Positions 1 to 11,294 of a stretch of DNA of 64,000 nt are shown piece by piece; position 1 is the stretch's first letter, and each line of letters starts with the position of its first letter. The notes below the pieces were generated by a model. The model made no database searches and was not told where the DNA came from. It saw only the letters and a list, made by a program, of their open reading frames with translations. A program made the translations under genes and the position numbers. Origin of the DNA: Procambarus clarkii (taxonomy: Eukaryota; Arthropoda; Malacostraca; Decapoda; Cambaridae); assembly GCF_040958095.1 (NCBI RefSeq), contig NC_091151.1, positions 4,217,094 through 4,281,093 of the forward strand, read 5' to 3'.

Positions 1-621
1 ATTTGAAGGTTTATAGGAATTATGGTAATTTTTTATTTACTTTCTTGTGCATTGTTCCTAAGATAACAAGCTTACTAAATAATTTATATTTTACCCTTAC
101 TTAACTTAAGTAGAGTATTTTATATGTGGTGATTATGCCTCCCGTATTTCTTCTTTCTTCAAGTGACGTGATTTTGAATTAATTTAGTGTATCTTCGTAG
201 CTCTTTGCTCAGGGAAATGTCAGGTAACATACCACTGTCCTTCCTCCATCTTCACAGTGAATATTTAACGAGATAAGGGTTGCCTCTTGACGACTAACAT
301 CCCTGAATTCATTTAACGTAATTGATATATTAAGATCAGTACGACTACTTTAAACATTTTTAAAGGCAGTTCGTATGTTGGTCAATGTTGCGTCTGACGA
401 TATCCACATTATGTTGGCTGTGAGAAGCAGAGGTTCAATGTTATATCAGCTGCCAGGTCATGTTCTGGCTGACTGTAGGTGGGTTTCTTCTGCTGTGTGC
501 CGCCTTGTGTATAGTCGCCCGTTATGAGACCATACTTAATTACTTTGTATTTTGTACACGAGGAAGCGTTGAAGAAACTGCACGAACTGTAGTAATGACG
601 TGTAGTAATTCATCAGGAGAT
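1..621. other. single-copy left flank, no gene seen
   Basis: This AT-rich stretch shows no tandem structure, no recognisable RNA gene and no coding region I can defend. A frame opening at 460 begins with a hydrophobic segment (MFWLTVGGFLLLCAALCIVA) that resembles a signal peptide or membrane anchor and then runs straight into the repeat array at 622. I treat it as chance. The frame is closed by a stop inside the array at about 1108, and unit variants in that frame are mostly amino-acid changing. The segment could still be part of an exon of a spliced gene, which I cannot test here. Confidence 0.5.
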
Positions 622-840
622 GAGGAAGCTGCAGTGATGAGGTCACGCCATGAGGAAGCTTCAGCAGTGATGAGGTCACGCCATGAGGAAGCTGCAGTGA
701 TGAGGTCACGCCATGAGGAAGCTGCAGTGATGAGGTCACGCCATGAGGAAGCTGCAGTGATGAGGTCACGCGATGAGGAAGCTGCAGTGATGAGGTCACG
801 CCATGAGGAAGCTGCAGTGATGAGGTCACGCCATGAGGAA

Positions 841-1333
841 GCTGCAGTGATAAGGTCACGCCATGAGGAAGCTTCAGCAGTGATGAGGTCACGCCATGAG
901 GAAGCTGCAGTGATAAGGTCACGCCATGAGGAAGCTTCAGCAGTGATGAGGTCACGCCATGAGGAAGCTTCAGCAGTGATGAGGTCACGCCATGAGGAAG
1001 CTGCAGTGATGAGGTCACGCCATGAGGAAGCTGCAGTGATGAGGTCACGCCATGAGGAAGCTTCAACAGTGATGAGGTCACGCCATGAGGAAGCTGCAGT
1101 GATGAGGTAACGCCATGAGGAAGCTTCAGCAGTGATGAGGTCACGCCATGAGGAAGCTGCAGTGATAAGGTCACGCCATGAGGAAGCTTCAGCAGTGATG
1201 AGGTCACGCCATGAGGAAGCTTCAGCAGTGATGAGGTCACGCCATGAGGAAGCTGCAGTGATGAGGTCACGCCATGAGGAAGCTGCAGTGATGCGGTCAC
1301 GCCATGAGGAAGCTTCAGCAGTGATGAGGTCAC
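841..1333. repeat. block duplicated within the 30/33-bp array, copy 1
   Basis: The order of variant units in this block (ATAAGG-bearing units, a unit with TTCAACAGTG at 1062, a unit with ATGCGG at 1291) recurs 879 bp downstream. The left edge is soft because the flanking units are all of the common 30-bp type. This copy has a variant at about 1108 that creates a stop in the plus frame; the sister copy lacks it. Confidence 0.8.
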
Positions 1334-1719
1334 GCCATGAGGAAGCTTCAGCAGTGATGAGGTCACGCCATGAGGAAGCTTCAGCAGTGATGAGGTCACG
1401 CCATGAGGAAGCTGCAGTGATGAGGTCACGCTATGAGGAAGCTGCAGTGATGCGGTCACGCCATGAGGAAGCTTCAGCAGTGATGAGGTCACGCCATGAG
1501 GAAGCTTCAGGAGTGATGAGGTCACGCCATGAGGAAGCTTCAGCAGTGATGAGGTCACGCCATGAGGAAGCTGCAGTGATGAGGTCACGCCATGAGGAAG
1601 CTGCAGTGATGAGGTCACGCCATGAGGAAGCTGCAGTGATGAGGTCACGCCATGAGGAAGCTGCAGTGATGAGGTCACGCCATGAGGAAGCTGCAGTGAT
1701 GAGGTTACGCCATGAGGAA

Positions 1720-2212
1720 GCTGCAGTGATAAGGTCACGCCATGAGGAAGCTTCAGCAGTGATGAGGTCACGCCATGAGGAAGCTGCAGTGATAAGGTCA
1801 CGCCATGAGGAAGCTTCAGCAGTGATGAGGTCACGCCATGAGGAAGCTTCAGCAGTGATGAGGTCACGCCATGAGGAAGCTGCAGTGATGAGGTCACGCC
1901 ATGAGGAAGCTGCAGTGATGAGGTCACGCCATGAGGAAGCTTCAACAGTGATGAGGTCACGCCATGAGGAAGCTGCAGTGATGAGGTCACGCCATGAGGA
2001 AGCTTCAGCAGTGATGAGGTCACGCCATGAGGAAGCTGCAGTGATAAGGTCACGCCATGAGGAAGCTTCAGCAGTGATGAGGTCACGCCATGAGGAAGCT
2101 TCAGCAGTGATGAGGTCACGCCATGAGGAAGCTGCAGTGATGAGGTCACGCCATGAGGAAGCTGCAGTGATGCGGTCACGCCATGAGGAAGCTTCAGCAG
2201 TGATGAGGTCAC
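1720..2212. repeat. block duplicated within the 30/33-bp array, copy 2
   Basis: This is the partner of the block at 841-1333 at an offset of 879 bp. The same diagnostic variants lie at 1728, 1941 and 2170. Similarity ends at about 2212, where this copy has a TTCAGGAGTG unit and the first copy does not. Confidence 0.8.
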
Positions 2213-3362
2213 GCCATGAGGAAGCTTCAGGAGTGATGAGGTCACGCCATGAGGAAGCTTCAGCAGTGATGAGGTCACGCCATGAGGAAGCTTCAGCAGT
2301 GATGAGGTCACGCCATGAGGAAGCTTCAGCAGTGATGCGGTCACGCCATGAGGAAGCTTCAGGAATGATGAGGTCACGCCATGAGGAAGCTTCAGCAGTG
2401 ATGAGGTCACGCCATGAGGAAGCTTCAGGAGTGATGAGGTCACGCCATGAGGAAGCTTCAGGAGTGATGAGGTCACGCCATGAGGAAGCTTCAGCAGTGA
2501 TGAGGTCAGGCCATGAGGAAGCTTCAGCAGTGATGAGGTCACGCCATGAGGAAGCTTCAGCAGTGATGCGGTCACGCCATGAGGAAGCTTCAGCAGTGAT
2601 GCGGTCACGCCATGAGGAAGCTTCAGCAGTGATGAGGTCACGCCATGAGGAAGCTTCAGCAGTGATGAGGTTACGCCATGAGGAAGCTGCAGTGATGCGG
2701 TCACGCCATGAGGAAGCTTCAGCAGTGATGGTGTCACGCCATGAGGAAGCTGCAGTGATGAGGTCACGCCATGAGGAAGCTTCAGCAGTGATGAGGTCAC
2801 GCCATGAGGAAGCTGCAGTGATGAGGTCACGCCATGAGGAAGCTTCAGCAGTGATGAGGTTACGCCATGAGGAAGCTTCAGCAGTGATGAGGTCACGCCA
2901 TGAGGAAGCTTCTGCAGTGATGCGGTCACGCCATGAGGAAGCTTCAGCAGTGATGAGGTCACGCCATGAGGAAGCTGCAGTGATGAGGTCACGCCATGAG
3001 GAAGCCTCAGCAGTAAGGTCAATCCATGTGTACTATGCGTGTCACGGGAGCTGGTACGAGCCCGGCCATGTCGCTCAGAACACCGAACCCAAAACGAGTG
3101 AAAGCTGAGGGAAAAACTGTTCCAATTCTAGGCATTGAGCTGTGGGAGGGTGGAAAGTTAAATGAATGGTGAGGGGGAAGGTGGTGAGGAGGTGCCAGGA
3201 GGGCAAGATGCCAGGGTCGGGACGGAGGGTGGCACACCTGCCAACACTGTTATGGGTGGTTCTTAATCAAGTAACAGTGACTGACGCGTGAAGGCTCCTA
3301 TCTGGCAACACTTCTAAGATGGTACCTGGCGGCTGGTAACATTTTCAAGGTCGTTTTTGATA

Positions 3363-3437
3363 GCTGGTAACACTCCTCGGAGGGTATAACCCCGCTGGTA
3401 ACACTCCTCGGAGGGTATAACCCCGCTGGTAACACTA
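3363..3437. repeat. 31-bp tandem duplication with partial third copy
   Basis: Two identical 31-bp copies lie at 3363-3393 and 3394-3424. Each begins GCTGGTAACACTCCTCGGAG. A third start follows at 3425 (GCTGGTAACACT) before the similarity stops. Looser relatives of the GCTGGTAACA core occur just upstream near 3300-3350, so this may be a minisatellite at a very early stage. Confidence 0.85.
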
Positions 3438-4277
3438 GCAAGCGAGGGGTCTCACAGCTTAACACAGTAAAATACTGTTGCCTTGCAGCTTGGAGCAGTA
3501 AAAATTGACGACATTTAATACCTTGTGGTGCTCTAGTTCTCTAATGTCCAAACGCCATTAGTAACACATAATGTCTAGCAAAAGCTTCGAGGATATTTTT
3601 ACATTTCCATTAGGCCTCTCTCTCTCTCCTATTTGTGCAGGAAATGTTACCATGGCACTTGGCCGCTCCGTGAATGGTGAACATTGTGAAGTTCATCTTC
3701 ACTTTAAGCTGACAACATTCAGTGCTTACCTATCAGTGACTCAAAGGAAGTGGGCTCTAGCTCCATGTCCCGCCTGCTAGTCTTGCTAGTTCTTGTTGTG
3801 TTATAACGACAGTTTTCTGACGGTTGAATTCTTGATCGAATCAAAGGCCCTAACGTTGTGGATGGAGGTGACTTCTGCAACTTTTTCTTTTTTCAGTTCA
3901 TTTCATTTGCTGACCAACACAGCATAGGTGTAATTTCCTTTAATTTTTTCCGATACATTTGCGTTTCCTGCTTCCGCTTATATTTCTTACATCAATCGTC
4001 ATACTTTCTCTCAGTTTAAGATCCTCGTAGTACCTTTGTGTATATATATACAGGCGTGTGAACACATAAGTAAACAGCCAGACATGTACGGATGGCCACA
4101 TGTTGCTTGTATGTTTTACTAGGTGAGAGCAACAGCCAGACTGTTAACCTCGGGCTCCAGCCACCTCAACCAACTTATCAACACGTATTGCACTGCTCAC
4201 TACAGTAAGACAGTTGAGACCCAACTATGAGAGGACGCTGATGCACTTGTGGAGAACACCAACTATCCAAAGTTCTG

Positions 4278-4306
4278 GGATAGAACTAAAACACCTAGTT
4301 CTATCC
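4278..4306. other. perfect 11-bp inverted repeat (hairpin)
   Basis: The left arm GGATAGAACTA (4278-4288) and right arm TAGTTCTATCC (4296-4306) are exact reverse complements around a 7-base loop. A further CTATCC at 4263-4268 can pair with GGATAG at 4278, so alternative foldings exist. No terminator or RNA-processing role is implied. It may be the remnant of a small transposon end, but I see no partner. Confidence 0.7.
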
Positions 4307-4371
4307 ACCAGCCCAGCTGGTCTGCCCACGAGGGTGTACAGGAGCAGAGGAAGCGGACTAACAGAAGTGGT

Positions 4372-5094
4372 GGGCAAGCAGACTGCTCATGACCACGCAG
4401 ACTGCTCATGGGGAAGCAGACTGGTCATGGGCAAGCAGACTGGTCATGGGAAAGCAGACTGCTCATGGGCAAGCAGACTGGTCATGGGCAAGCAGACTGC
4501 TCATGGGCAAGCAGACTGGTCATGGGCAAGCAGACTGGTCATGGGAAAGCAGACTGCTCATGGGCAAGCAGACTGGTCATGGGCAAGCAGACTGGTCATG
4601 GGGAAGCAGACTGGTCATGGGCAAGCAGACTGGTCATGGGAAAGCAGACTGCTCATGGGCAAGCAGACTGGTCATGGGCAAGCAGACTGCTCATGAGCAA
4701 GCAGACTGGTCATGGGCAAGCAGACTGGTCATGGGAAAGCAGACTGCTCATGGGCAAGCAGACTGGTCATGGGCAAGCAGACTGGTCATGGGCAAGCAGA
4801 CTGGTCATGGGCAAGCAGACTGGTCATGGGGAAGCAGACTGGTCATGGGGAAGCAGACTGGTCATGGGGAAGCAGACTGGTCATGGGCAAGCAAACTGGT
4901 CATGGGCAAGCAGACTGGTCATGGGGAAGCAGACTGGTCATGGGCAAGCAAACTGGTCATGGGCAAGCAGACTGGTCATGGGCAAGCAGACTGGTCATGG
5001 GCAAGCAGACTGGTCATGGGGAAGCAGACTGGTCATGGGCAAGCAGACTGGTCATGGGCAAGCAGACTGGTCATGGGCAAGCAGACTGGTCCAT
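4372..5094. repeat. 19-bp minisatellite, 38 units
   Basis: The consensus unit is GGGCAAGCAGACTGGTCAT. Common variants are GGGGAAGCAG or GGGAAAGCAG at the start and CTGCTCAT at the end. The span of 723 bp equals 37 units of 19 bp plus a final 20-bp unit with one extra C, so I infer essentially no internal length change. The first units (4391-4409, GACCACG start) are the most divergent. Since 19 is not a multiple of three, any open frame cycles through all three frames every 57 bp; the three overlapping plus-strand open frames here all encode the same 19-residue cycle and are not genes. Confidence 0.97.
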
Positions 5095-5295
5095 AGGTAC
5101 GCGGGAGTTAGACAACTATTGTGGGTTGCATCTTGGTAGTGAGGCAGGTCGACTAGAGAGGCCCCGACTACTTTATACCAAGATAACACTTCAACTAGTG
5201 CTCCAAGCTCAGGGATAACACCCCAACTTATCATTGGTGATAACGGTGAACACGTTAACAAGTGCAAGTGATCAAGGAGAACAGTTGACGGTAAG
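5095..5295. other. short single-copy spacer between the 19-bp and 18-bp arrays
   Basis: About 200 bp with no tandem structure. I see no gene, RNA or regulatory element that I can support. Confidence 0.6.
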
Positions 5296-6296
5296 GTTCA
5301 TCCAGGGTGTGGTGTTCATCCAAGGTGTGGTGTTCATCCAGGGTGTGGTGTTCATCCAGGGTGTAGTGTTCATCCAGGGTGTGGTGTTCATCCAGGGTGT
5401 GGAGTTCATCCAAGGTGTGGTGTTCATCCAGGGTGTGGTGTTCATCCAGGGTGTGGTGTTCATCCAGGGTGTGGTGTTCATCCAGGGTGTAGTGTTCATC
5501 CAGGGTGTAGTGTTCATCCAGGGTGTGGTGTTCATCCAGGGCGTGGAGTTCACCCAAGGTGTGGTGTTCATCCAGGGTGTGATGTTCATCCAGGGTGTGG
5601 TGTTCATCCAGGGTGTGATGTTCATCCTGGGTGTAGTGTTCATCCAGGGTGTGGTGTTCATCCAGGGTGTGGTGTTCATCCAGGGTGTGGTGTTCATCCA
5701 GGGTGTGGTGTTCATCCAGGGTGTGATGTTCATCCAGGGTGTGGTGTTCATCCAGGGTGAAGTGTTCATCCAGGGTGTGGTGTTCATCCAGGGTGTGATG
5801 TTCATCCAGGGTGTAGTGTTCATCCAGGGTGTGGTGTTCATCCAGGGTGTAGTGTTCATCCAGGGTGTAGTGTTCATCCAGGGTGTAGTGTTCATCCAGG
5901 GTGTAGTGTTCATCCAGGGTGTGGTGTTCATCCAGGGTGTGATGTTCATCCAGGGTGTAGTGTTCATCCAGGGTGTGGTGTTCATCCAGGGTGTGGTGTT
6001 AATCCAGGGTGTGGTGTTCATCCAGAGTGTGGTGTTCATCCAGGGTGTGGTATTCATCCAGGGTGTGGTGTTCATCCAGGGTGTGGTGTTCATCCAGAGT
6101 GTGGTGTTCATCCAGGGTGTGGTGTTCATCCAGGGTGTGATGTTCATCCAGGGTGTGGTGTTCATCCAGGGTGTGGTGTTCATCCAGGGTGTGGTGTTCA
6201 TCCAGGGTGTGGTGTTCATCCAGGGTGTGGTGTTCATCCAGGGTGTGGTGTTCATCCAGGGTGTGGTATTCATCCTGGGTGTGGTGTTCATCCAGG
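5296..6296. repeat. 18-bp minisatellite, 55 units plus a partial one
   Basis: The consensus unit is GTTCATCCAGGGTGTGGT. The distance from the first unit start (5296) to the last partial unit (6286) is 990 bp, exactly 55 units. Variants include GTGTAGT, GTGTGAT and GTGTGGA endings, an ATCCAGAG form and a TTCATCCTGG form. The unit keeps reading frame, giving runs such as VFIQGV on plus and MNTTPW on minus, but these are simple translations of the satellite and lack non-repetitive sequence with coding character on either side. Confidence 0.97.
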
Positions 6297-6621
6297 TTTA
6301 TAACCGATACCTATAATAGGTTAAGTAATAATTGCAATTACGAAGCAATAAGATGCTTATCTTAACATACTAAGAAGGTTAGGTAAGGTCGGTGTTTTCT
6401 ATGAAGCTTTTCAGGGTAAACTAGTATGTTTAGTATGTCACATATGCACGTATTTAATAAGTCAATATTGACTATACGAAATTGCGAGAACGGGTTGCTA
6501 AAATACGAAGATAAATGATATATAAATACAGGATTAAAAAGTTCGACTGTTTGTGACGGAGGTTCCTTAAATTCTAATGATGTTAATTAACACATTGTTC
6601 ACTCTAGCGGCACTCTTGGTC
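6297..6621. other. AT-rich single-copy spacer before the 16-bp array
   Basis: About 325 bp of AT-rich non-repetitive sequence. It has TATAAATA-like strings near 6520, which are expected by chance at this composition. I see nothing that can be called a gene or regulatory site. Confidence 0.55.
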
Positions 6622-7312
6622 ACACCTGGTACAAGACACACCTGTTACACGACACACCTGGTACAAGACACACCTGGTACACGACACACCTGGTACAAGA
6701 CACACCTGGTACGAGACACACCTGGTACAAGACCCACCTGGTACAAGACACACCTGGTACAAGACATACCTGGTACAAGACACACCTGGTACAAGACACA
6801 AATGGTACAAGACCCACCTGGTACAAGACACACCTGGTACAAGACACACCTGGTACAAGACCCACCTGGTAAAAGATACACCTGGTACAAGACACACCTG
6901 GTACAAGACACACCTGGTACAAGACACACCTGGTACAAGGCACACCTGGTACACGACACACCTGGTACAAGACACACCCGGTACAAGACAAACCTGTTTC
7001 AAGACACACTTGGTACACGACACACCTGGTACAAGACACACCTGGTACAAGGCACACCTGGTACACGACACACCTGGTACAAGACACACCTGGTACAAGA
7101 CAAACCTGTTTCAAGACACACTTGGTACACGACACACCTGGGACAAGACACACCTGGTACAAGACACACCTGGTACGAGACACACCTGGTACATGACACA
7201 CCTGGTACAAGACACACCTGGTACAAGACACACCTGGTACGAGACACACCTGGTAAAAGATACACCTGGTACAAGACACACCTAGTAAAAGATACACCTG
7301 GTACAAGACACA

Positions 7313-10300
7313 CCTGGTACAAGACACACCTGGTACCAGACACACCTGGTACAAGACACAACTGGTAAAAGATACACCTGGTACAAGACACACCTGGTAC
7401 AAGACATAACTAGTAAAAGATACACCTGGTACAAGACACACCTGGTAAAAGATACACCTGGTACAAGACACACCTGGTACAAGACACACCTGGTGCAAGA
7501 CTCACCTGGTACAAGACCCACCTGGTACAAGATACACCTGGTACAAGACACACCTGGTACAAGACACACCTAATACAAGACCCACCTAGTACAAGACACA
7601 CCTGGTACAAGACACACCTGGTACACGACACACCTGGTACAAGACACACCTGGTACAAGACAAACCTGTTTCAAGACACACTTGGTACACGACACACCTG
7701 GTACAAGACAAACCTGGTACACGACACACCTGGTACAAGACACACCTGGTACAAGACACACCTGGTACAAGACACACCTGGTACAAGACACACCTGGTAC
7801 AAGACGCACCTGGTAAAAGATACACCTGGTACAAGACACACCTAGTAAAAGATACACCTGGTACAAGACACACCTGGTACAAGACACACCTGGTACCAGA
7901 CACACCTGGTACAAGACACAACTGGTAAAAGATACACCTGGTACAAGACACACCTGGTACAAGACATAACTAGTAAAAGATACACCTGAAACAAGACACA
8001 CCTGGTACAAGACACACCTGGTAAAAGATACACCTGGTACAAGACATAACTAGTAAAAGATACACCTGGTACAAGACACCCCTGGTACAAGACACACCTG
8101 GTACAAGACACACCTAGTAAAAGATACACCTGGTACAAGACATAACTAGTAAAAGATACACCTGGTACAAGACACCCCTGGTACAAGACACACCTGGTGC
8201 AAGACTCACATGGTACAAGACACAACTGGTACAAGACAAACCTGGTAAAAGACACACCTGGTACAAGACACACCTGGTACAAGACGCACCTGGTACATAA
8301 CAAACCTGGTACAAGACACACCTGGTACAAGACACACCTGGTACAAGATACACCTGGTACAAGACACACCTGGTACATGACACACCTGGTACAAGATACA
8401 CCTGGTACAAGACACACCTGGTACATGACATACTTTGTACAAGACACACCTGGTACAAGACACACCTGTGACAAGACACACCTGGTACCAGACACACCTG
8501 GTACAAGACACACCTGGTACAAGACACCCCTGGTACAAGACACACCTGGTGCAAGACTCACCTGGTACAAGACACACCTGGTACAAGACACACCTGGTAC
8601 AAGGCACACCTGGTAAAAGTCACACCTGGAACAAGACACACCTGGTACATAACAAACCTGGTACAAGACACACCTGGTACAAGACACACCTGGTACAAGA
8701 CACACCTGGTACAAGACACACCTGGTACATGACATACTTTGTACAAGACACACCTGGTACAAGACACACCTGGTACAAGACACACCTGGTACAAGACACA
8801 TCTGTTACAAGACACACCTGGTACCAGACACACCTGGTACAAGACACACCTGGTACAAGACACACCTGGTACCAGACACACCTGGTACAAGACACACCTG
8901 GTACAAGACACACCTGGTACAAGGCACACCTGGTACAAGACACACCTGGAACAAGACACACCTGGTGCAAGACACACCTGGTACAAGGCACACCTGGTAC
9001 AAGACACACCTGGTACAAGACACACCTGGTACAAGACACACTTGGTACGAGACACACATGGTACAAGACACACCTGGTACAAGACACACCTGGTACAAGA
9101 CACATCTGTTACAAGACACACCTGGGACCAGACACACCTGGTACAAGACACACCTGGTACAAGACACACCTGGTACAAGACACACCTGGTACAAGACACA
9201 TCTGTTACAAGACACACCTGGTACCAGACACACCTGGTACAAGACACACCTGGTACAAGACACACCTGGTACAAGACACACCTGGTACAAAACACACCTG
9301 GTACAAGACACACCTGGTACAAGACACACTTGGTACAAGACACACCTGGTACAAGACACACCTGGTACAAGACACACCTGGTACCAGACACACCTGGTAC
9401 AAGACGCACCTGGTACGAGACACACCTGGTACGTGACACACATGGTACAAGGCACACCTGGTACAAGACACACCTAATACAAGACACACTTGGTACAAGA
9501 CACACCTGGTAAAAGATACACCTGGTACAAGACACACCTGGTACAAGACACACCTGGTACACGACACACCTGGTACAAGACACACCTGGTACAAGACACA
9601 CCTGGTACGAGACACACCTGGTACAAGACCCACCTGGTACAAGACACACCTGGTACAAGACACACCTGGTACAAGACACACCTGGTAAAAGATACACCCG
9701 GTACAAGACACACCTAGTAAAAGATACACCTGGTACAAGACACACCTGGTACAAGACACACCTGGTATCAGACACACCTGGTACAAGACACAACTGATAA
9801 AAGATACACCTGGTACAAGACACACCTGGTACAAGACATAACTAGTAAAAGATACACCTGGTACAAGACACACCTGGTAAAAGATACACCTGGTACAAGA
9901 CATAACTAGTAAAAGATACACCTGGTACAAGACACACCTGGTACAAGACACCCCTGGTACATGACACACCTGGTGCAAGACTCACCTGGTACAAGACCTA
10001 ACTGGTACAAGACACACCTGGTAAAAGACACACCTGGTACAAGTCACACCTGGTACAAGACGCACCTGCTACATAACAAACCTGGTACAAGACACACCTG
10101 GTACAAGACACACCTGGTACAAGATACACCTGGTACAAGAAAAACCTGGTACAAGACACACCTGGTACAAGACACACCTGGTACATGACATACTTTGTAC
10201 AAGACACACCTGGTACATGACACACCTGTTACAAGACACACCTGGTACAAGACACATCTGTTACAAGACACACCTGGTACCAGACACACCTGGTACAAGA

Positions 10301-11294
10301 CACACCTGGGACAAGACACCCCTGGTACAAGACACACCTGGTGCAAGACTCACCTGGTACAAGACACACCTGGTACAATACACCTGGTACAAGGCACACC
10401 TGGTACAAGACACACCTGGAACAAGACACATCTGGTAAATAACAAACCTGGTACAAGACACACGTGGTACAAGACACACCTGGTACAAGATACACCTGGT
10501 ACCAGACACACCTGGTACGAGACACAACTGGTAAAAGATACACCTGGTACAAGACACACCTGGTAAAAGACATAACTAGTAAAAGATACACCTGGTACAA
10601 GACACACCTGGTAAAAGATACACCTGGTACGTGAAACACCTGGTACAAGACACACCTGGTGCAAGACTCACCAGGTACAAGACCCACCTGGTACAAGATA
10701 CACCTGGTGTAAGACACACCTGGTACAAGACACACCTGGTACAAGACCCACCTAGTACAAGACACACCTGGTACAAGACACACCTGGTACACGACACACC
10801 TGGTACAAGACACACCTGGTACAAGACACACCTGGTATAAGACACACCTGGTACAAGACACACCTGGTACAAGACAAACCTGTTTCAAGACACACTTGGT
10901 ACACGACACACTTGGTACAAGACAAACCTGGTACACGACACACCTGGTACAAGACACACCTGGTACAAGACACACCTGGTACAAGACCCACCTAGTACAA
11001 GACACACCTGGTACAAGACACACCTGGTACCAGACACACCTGGTACAAGACACAACTGGTAAAAGATACACCTGGTACAAGACACACCTGGTACAAGACA
11101 TAACTAGTAAAAGATACACCTGGTACAAGACACACCTGGTACAAGACACACCTGGTAAAAGATACACCTGGTACAAGACATAACTAGTAAAAGATACACC
11201 TGGTACAAGACACCCCTGGTACAAGACACACCTGGTACAAGACACACCTAGTAAAATATACACCTGGTACAAGACATAACTAGTAAAAGATACA
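7313..11294. repeat. 3982-bp higher-order repeat in the 16-bp array, copy 1
   Basis: The full order of variant units here is repeated at an offset of 3982 bp in the adjacent block. I checked the offset at many landmarks, for example ACCAGAC units at 7333 and 11315 and the 14-bp unit near 10379 and 14361. By eye only a handful of base differences separate the copies (for example near 8469 against 12451, and near 9430 against 13412). The offset is 248 units of 16 bp plus one 14-bp unit. Confidence 0.85.

Larger units (their letters stand above)
622..3027. repeat. 30/33-bp minisatellite array, about 75 units
   Basis: Units are of two types. The 30-bp type has GAGGAAGCTGCAGTG followed by ATGAGGTCACGCCAT. 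The 33-bp type replaces GCTGCAGTG with GCTTCAGCAGTG, a clean 3-bp length difference. The two types are interspersed irregularly. The last unit (2998-3027) is degenerate and marks the edge. Because both lengths are multiples of three and the unit has few stops, frames stay open for hundreds of codons on both strands (plus strand 460-1110 and 1132-3108; minus strand 536-3022). Unit variants in the plus frame are mainly non-synonymous (for example Met to Ile, Ala to Gly or Thr, Ser to Leu, His to Tyr or Asp, Arg to Gly), which argues against a conserved protein. The type is certain; lack of coding function is inferred. Confidence 0.95.
3028..4371. other. single-copy spacer between the 30/33-bp and 19-bp arrays
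   Basis: This is the longest non-repetitive stretch left of the gap. It has a purine-rich segment near 3140-3240, a run of CT dinucleotides near 3616-3628 and a short TA run near 4041. Only short open frames occur (for example 3571-3780, 69 codons), with no recognisable domain. The 31-bp duplication and the hairpin in it are listed separately. I see no promoter, RNA gene or transposon terminus that I can support. Confidence 0.6.

Noticed and set aside
3019-3780. Short frames in the spacer (3019-3237 minus, 3571-3780 plus)
   Set aside because: They are 69 to 72 codons, show no domain, signal or codon pattern, and lie within the range expected by chance.
4041-4052. Short TA run and the CT run near 3616-3628 as microsatellites
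   Set aside because: Each is only about a dozen bases, too short to annotate as a repeat locus.
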